Origin: Leishmania donovani | Taxonomy: Eukaryota; Euglenozoa; Kinetoplastea; Trypanosomatida; Trypanosomatidae | NCBI RefSeq assembly: GCF_000227135.1 | Contig: NC_018233.1 | Location: 451,958-515,957, forward strand | Direction: 5' to 3' | DNA: 64,000 nt | Shown here: piece by piece, positions 59,804 through 64,000 of the stretch | Layout: each line of letters opens with the position of its first letter | How positions within the stretch are numbered: the first letter of the stretch is position 1 | Made by a program: the position numbers and the translations under genes | The notes under the pieces: model-generated | Databases searched by the model: none | What the model was told of the DNA's origin: nothing | What the model saw: only the letters and a program-made list of their open reading frames with translations

Positions 59804-61765
59804 TCAGGCCTTTGGCTCCCGTGAGTCCCCCTGCTTGGTCTCTGGTCCTTGCCCTTCACCTTCGAAGGCGGCGTGTGGTTTGACAACAGGGCAGCGCCGC
59901 TCCTGAACGGTCTTGGCGTCCTCTGCGATGACGTTGCCGTCAATGTCAATGCGGTCGCAGATGCGTGCCTTCGGCAGCAGCAGGAACGCGAGTGGGATGA
60001 CCAGCAGCGGCGTGCACAAGTGGCCCGTTATGATCAAGTATGGCACGTTCTTGAAGTTGCACGGCGGCTTTGCAGAGACAGGCCAGAAGTTCTCCATTAG
60101 AAGAGAGCCCACGGCGAGGGACATCGAATTGCCGGCGCTGTTGAAGCCAGCCAAGAGAGCGAATGCAATCGTTTCCGTGCCGCGCGGGCACAGGCGGGAC
60201 ATGAGGATCTGCCCCGGCATCAGCGACATCACAAAGCAGATTTCGTACACAATCGCGTCACCCAGAATATACATGGCGTGATCCGGAATGCCAATGTGCA
60301 CGTTCCACCGCTTGACGATGATCAGATCAAAGATCGAGCCCAGTGCCTGCAGCAGTGTCGTCGCGATAAAGACAAAGGCGTACCTGTGCTTCGAGAAGAA
60401 GCGGGTGAAGAGAACGGCACCGGTCACACCACCGGCGTCCGTGATGAGGGCGCCGACAGTCTGGTAAAACGTGTACGAAAAGTGCGGGCCGTCCGGCAGG
60501 CACTTGGGCTTCGCGAGGTAGAAGTTGGAGAGCGCGCCAGGGATCTGTAAGTACAGGAGAGAGTTGAGGTAGATAAAAACGGCTGCCTTGGCGACGATCA
60601 ACGGCAGCGAGAGAAAGGCGCCAGCCATGAACACGGTGGCGATACCAATGCAAGCGTACAGGAGATGGCGCCGGGTGCCGAGCACCATAACACAGGCCTG
60701 GGTGATAATGCCGCACGTCATAATCAGCGCGTACACGATGAGCCGCCAGTTCCGCACTGCAACGTCGACGTTCACCTCCACTGCGCCGCCGAGACACGAA
60801 CCAATATCTGGCTCCACGAAATCTGCGTCATCATCCTCTCGCGAATCACCGGCGACCTCGGCCACTGCGAGCCCCTTCACGTCACCAGAGTCCACGATGG
60901 ACTCTACCACGCGACCATCGACAGCCTTGGCGGCCTGCTGCTTCTCCAAGCGCTTCAGCTCCCAAAACTGCATGAGGGCGTCCTTGCGGCGGTTCGTGCG
61001 GTTCTTCTTTTCACCGTACATGTTGAAAACGAAGAAGAAGATTGTCGCGAGCTGCAGCGCAGCCGACAAGATGATGCCAACGTACGTCAGCTTGGCATCT
61101 GACAAGGGTCCCATCATGCAGGACGCGAGGATGGTGCCGACAAACGTCATGGCCCACACCCAGCTCACCACCGATGGGCCCGCCTCAGGGTTTTCGCGCA
61201 TCGACCGACTAAAGTGGCCCTGGGACAGAATGTCGATGTTGGATTTGCCAAAGCAGGTGAGAAACACAAACGCCGCAGCGGCGTTCGCCGACGACTCCTT
61301 CGCAGGCAGCAGTGCATACGCCAGAGCGGCCGCTGTGCCCAGCACTGCCGAGAGCGCCATGTACCACCGCTTCGTGTAGCCAAAGAGCGCGATCACGTCG
61401 GCAATCGAGGCGATGAATGGCTTCAGCGACCACCCGAGACTGTACATGGTGGCAAGGCGCTGATACCGTGCAACGTTCAGTCCGTAGTGGACAATGAACA
61501 TCGGCTGGCGAGAGACGTTGATAATTCGGCTGGCTGCACCCTTCGACAGCGTGTAGCACAGACCGAGAGAGAGGGAGAACTTGGGTCCAAAGGCGGCAGT
61601 GACCTCGCCGAACAGTGGGATATAGCGCAAGCAAGGCGCAGCATTGAACCACTTCGTCGCTGTGGGGTGCTCATACTCTGCATGGGTAACCTCAGTCGCG
61701 CCATCTTCGCGGTGGTCGGCAGCGCCGCCGTTGCGCATCTCCTGAATCGGATGTGCGGACGCCAT
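59804..61765 (-). CDS. Folate/biopterin transporter (FBT/BT1 family)
   Basis: A 653-residue, ~12-span membrane transporter of the FBT family, which imports folate, biopterin or related compounds. Leishmania cannot make pteridines de novo and needs such carriers. Family segments visible include YTLSKGAASRIINV near the first span, SLGWSLKPFIASIADVIALFGYTKRWY (quoted in part only as a family landmark), and GGVTGAVLFTRFFSKHRY. A hydrophilic loop with acidic residues separates the two halves (about 290-340). The N-terminus has about 55 cytosolic residues starting MASAHPIQEM. The frame continues 25 codons further upstream, but the ATG at 61765 gives the natural start. The substrate cannot be predicted. 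The gene appears full length, without frameshift. Confidence 0.9.
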   Translation of the reverse strand: MASAHPIQEMRNGGAADHREDGATEVTHAEYEHPTATKWFNAAPCLRYIPLFGEVTAAFGPKFSLSLGLCYTLSKGAASRIINVSRQPMFIVHYGLNVARYQRLATMYSLGWSLKPFIASIADVIALFGYTKRWYMALSAVLGTAAALAYALLPAKESSANAAAAFVFLTCFGKSNIDILSQGHFSRSMRENPEAGPSVVSWVWAMTFVGTILASCMMGPLSDAKLTYVGIILSAALQLATIFFFVFNMYGEKKNRTNRRKDALMQFWELKRLEKQQAAKAVDGRVVESIVDSGDVKGLAVAEVAGDSREDDDADFVEPDIGSCLGGAVEVNVDVAVRNWRLIVYALIMTCGIITQACVMVLGTRRHLLYACIGIATVFMAGAFLSLPLIVAKAAVFIYLNSLLYLQIPGALSNFYLAKPKCLPDGPHFSYTFYQTVGALITDAGGVTGAVLFTRFFSKHRYAFVFIATTLLQALGSIFDLIIVKRWNVHIGIPDHAMYILGDAIVYEICFVMSLMPGQILMSRLCPRGTETIAFALLAGFNSAGNSMSLAVGSLLMENFWPVSAKPPCNFKNVPYLIITGHLCTPLLVIPLAFLLLPKARICDRIDIDGNVIAEDAKTVQERRCPVVKPHAAFEGEGQGPETKQGDSREPKA

Positions 61766-63490
61766 GGGAAAGCAAGAAAAACGTATGAAAGCCAAAAGTT
61801 GTACAAAAACGTATGAGCGAAGACACAAATTACGAGTCAAACCGTTGTTTTTTTTTAGATGGTGTAGTTGCTGCTTTACTGAAGTTGTGGAATTAAAAGA
61901 AAAAACATCACCGAGTCACTGTGAGACACTTGGCACGCAACGTTGTAGAGAATGAGTAGGAAGTGAGAAGTCGAGGAATGACAAAAAAAGGGGGGGGAAG
62001 TAGTGACGTCAAGTCACAATGCACCTTGGCGGAACAGCTTTATGCATGCCACGTCGTCAAGCCTTCCATGACGTTGTCGGCAAACGACGAAAGCAAACCT
62101 CGTTTATCCACCAAGAAAAAGGAGTTGTTGCCTTTTTTATTTTTTGCGGTATGCGTTGCGTCCTTCACGTACGTCTTCAGCACACCGCCACTGGAACCCT
62201 TGGCAGAGTTTTCCTGCAGGGAGTAGGGAGAAAACGTGTGCTTCATGAACGCGCAGCACAGGAACAATCGCGGCCACTTTCAAGCCACCGATGCCCCTCC
62301 GCTTGGACGGCCTTCTGAGGGCGTCGCGATGCCCTCCTCTTCAATCTCAGCGGCGGTTGGCTCGGAGTCTTCTTTTAGCACCCCAGCACACCAGAGAAAG
62401 TTGATATTACCAAACTGCTCCCCATGAAGTGGCGCGACCAGCACTCCTTCGGTTGGTAGGAAAGTGATCGGGTTCCAGAAGAGATATAGAGTTGATTAGT
62501 GGTGGCCGCAATCACTAGGAACGCACAAGACTTCGTTAAACAGACAACCGGTATGTCAGCCACCACAATAGAATAATAAAGCGCGGGTTCGCATGTGGTT
62601 GTGAGACTGCGCGGCTGCCTAGCCACCGTGGAATACTGCACCATTCCCACACCACTGGAGAGCATCTGAAACGCAAGTCGCGAAGGACTAAAACTCGCCA
62701 TTGGCGAGCCATTTCCGAAACCTCATATTAGTGCCTTCAGGCGTGGGTAGGGGAGAGGAAAAAGATCAATGACGTTAGCAGAAAGTCTGTGTTTCGATAA
62801 CGCGCTGCAGGGGGCACGCCAGCGTCGCGGGCACCACCGCAGAGTCTCAATCATCACAGGTACCGCACACTATACATGCGCGCAGAGAAGCAACAACAAG
62901 CTGCACTGACCACCAGAGCTAGGCCACAACCACGGAGAGCACATTGCTGCGTTGCGTTTTCAGTCCACACAACAGGTGTAAAAGCGTAAGAGGGCCGTGA
63001 TGGTGTGAAAGAAATGGAAGAGCGATGGGGCACCCTTGATTTTGCTTTCGATGGCACCCCAGCGCACCACGCAGCACTTCCTTGATTACGTCGCTGCAAG
63101 CCCGCGCTTGCTACGCCCCCCGACTGTGTGACGCGATGTGAGCGGCCCGCCTGTTACTGCAAGACAGTGGAATCAAGGAAGAAAAAAACTTGACAAACGA
63201 ATAATGTCCGGTTCGTGACTCAAAGCACGTGATGGTCCAGCACAAGCCACGTAGAATGCTCGCTGCTGCTGCGCTACCGTGCTGCCGACGACCAACGGAG
63301 TATTCAACTCAAAGTTGATCGAAGCTGCGGACGGCAAAGACGAAATACGTGCAGGCTCCAGCTAGCAAGGTACCGAAAAAACACACGGCTGCGCATGCAC
63401 CCTCGCTTCCCGCACACACAGCAAATCACGACAGTCACATAGCGAAATATAAGTGTGGGATGTGCATGGCACCGCGGTAGAGAGAGTGGC
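61766..63490. other. Intergenic region between transporter and coproporphyrinogen oxidase
   Basis: 1.7 kb, no gene in any frame. It is noticeably richer in A/T than the rest of the window, with A runs in places (about 61850 on the - strand, 62113-62150). As both flanking genes are on the - strand, it is the oxidase 3' UTR plus the transporter 5' UTR. Confidence 0.65.
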
Positions 63491-64000
63491 CTACACCCAC
63501 TGTCTCTTCGTCAAAAAGTACTCCGTCAACCGTGCCTCCGGCGTGCCAGGTTCTGGCTGCCAATCGTAGCCCCAGCGCGCACGCGGCGGCAGTGAAATCA
63601 AGATGGACTCGGTTCGACCGCCAGACTGGAGGCCGAACTTCGTGCCGCGGTCAATCACCAGGTTGAACTCCGCGTACCGTCCGCGGCGGAACTCTTGGAA
63701 CTCCACCTGCTGTTCTGTGTATGGTGTGTTCTTGCGCCGGTTCACAATTGGGATGTACGCATCAATGTAGCCCTTGCCCACCGCCTGCACAAATTCGAAG
63801 CATTTCTCAAACGGCCACTCGTTAAGGTCGTCGAAGAAGAGGCCGCCAATCCCACGGGCCTCGTTTCGGTAAGGTATGAAGAAGTACTCGTCACACCACA
63901 CCTTGAAGCGCGTGTACACGTCAGCGCCGAAGGGCTTGCAGAGGTCCTGTGCGACTTGGTGGAAGTAGCGGCAGTCTTCCTCCACAGCATAGTACGGCGT
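63491..64000 (-). CDS. Oxygen-dependent coproporphyrinogen III oxidase, 5' end beyond window
   Basis: The C-terminal 169 codons of an O2-dependent coproporphyrinogen oxidase, running off the right edge. The first visible codons read TPYYAVEEDCRYFH, matching the conserved LTP-x-Y...EED segment. Later landmarks are RNEARGIGGLFFDDLN, RRGRYAEFNLVIDRGTKFGL and the ending TKRQWV. The enzyme oxidatively decarboxylates coproporphyrinogen III to protoporphyrinogen IX, in the last part of haem synthesis. Leishmania keeps only the last three steps of the pathway, with genes thought to derive from bacteria. No internal stop is seen. Confidence 0.95.
   Translation of the reverse strand, partial: TPYYAVEEDCRYFHQVAQDLCKPFGADVYTRFKVWCDEYFFIPYRNEARGIGGLFFDDLNEWPFEKCFEFVQAVGKGYIDAYIPIVNRRKNTPYTEQQVEFQEFRRGRYAEFNLVIDRGTKFGLQSGGRTESILISLPPRARWGYDWQPEPGTPEARLTEYFLTKRQWV

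Noticed and set aside
1..64000. CRISPR arrays, bacterial operons, riboswitches, Shine-Dalgarno sites
   Set aside because: The organisation is that of a trypanosomatid nucleus; short dispersed repeats are SIDERs and microsatellites, not regularly spaced arrays.

Overview
The window is nuclear DNA of a trypanosomatid, almost certainly Leishmania. It is GC-rich, has long intron-free genes on one strand for tens of kilobases, and has 0.4-3 kb intergenic stretches rich in polypyrimidine tracts and (GT)n/(CA)n runs. Dispersed copies of a ~0.4-0.55 kb SIDER2-like degenerate retroposon sit in likely 3' UTRs. The right edge holds a folate/biopterin transporter next to oxygen-dependent coproporphyrinogen III oxidase. 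I recall that pairing, and a deoxyribose-phosphate aldolase gene, from Leishmania chromosome 6, so the window is probably the right-hand part of that chromosome. The draft-quality gaps and repeat content would fit a Viannia (L. braziliensis-type) genome, but the sequence alone does not fix the species.

Layout. From 1 to 58.3 kb all supported genes lie on the + strand, as one polycistronic unit: an AlkB-like 2OG-Fe(II) oxygenase; deoxyribose-phosphate aldolase; a dually acylated staphylococcal-type nuclease; a CEP90/PIBF1-like coiled-coil protein; a small membrane-associated unknown; a 1107-residue low-complexity protein; PIG-X; a WDR54-like propeller; an FHA-like/tandem-BRCT protein; a four-unit zinc-ribbon protein; a TPR-like protein (possible APC5); NXT1/Mtr2; an NDR kinase; an ER thioredoxin-like protein; three unknowns, one of which I read as a degenerate kinesin motor; a PCO/ADO-type thiol dioxygenase; COQ6; ENY2/Sus1; a polytopic membrane protein; and a small disordered protein ending in a CaaX box. 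From 59.8 kb to the right edge the genes (transporter, coproporphyrinogen oxidase) are on the - strand, so 58283-59803 is a convergent strand-switch region, a transcription-termination zone in these organisms.

The genes do not form a functional operon. Trypanosomatid polycistrons mix unrelated functions, and mature mRNAs arise by spliced-leader trans-splicing and polyadenylation. Start codons were chosen as the first in-frame ATG after a plausible polypyrimidine tract plus AG, and several very long ORFs were shortened on that basis. Loose themes are nuclear gene expression and mRNA export (ENY2, NXT1), genome maintenance (AlkB-like, FHA/BRCT), basal body or flagellum (CEP90-like, WDR54-like, perhaps the degenerate kinesin), and mitochondrial cofactors (COQ6, coproporphyrinogen oxidase for haem).

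Seven N gaps (six of 99 N, one of 73 N) interrupt the sequence, mostly inside or beside SIDER copies. Six of them are flanked by, or lie close to, exact direct copies of the same sequence. I read these as unmerged overlapping contigs rather than real duplications. No dramatic undescribed multi-gene system is visible. The most interesting single observations are the kinesin-like protein lacking every nucleotide-binding motif, the FHA-like plus tandem-BRCT protein, the membrane-anchored nuclease, the CaaX protein, and the antisense SIDER.
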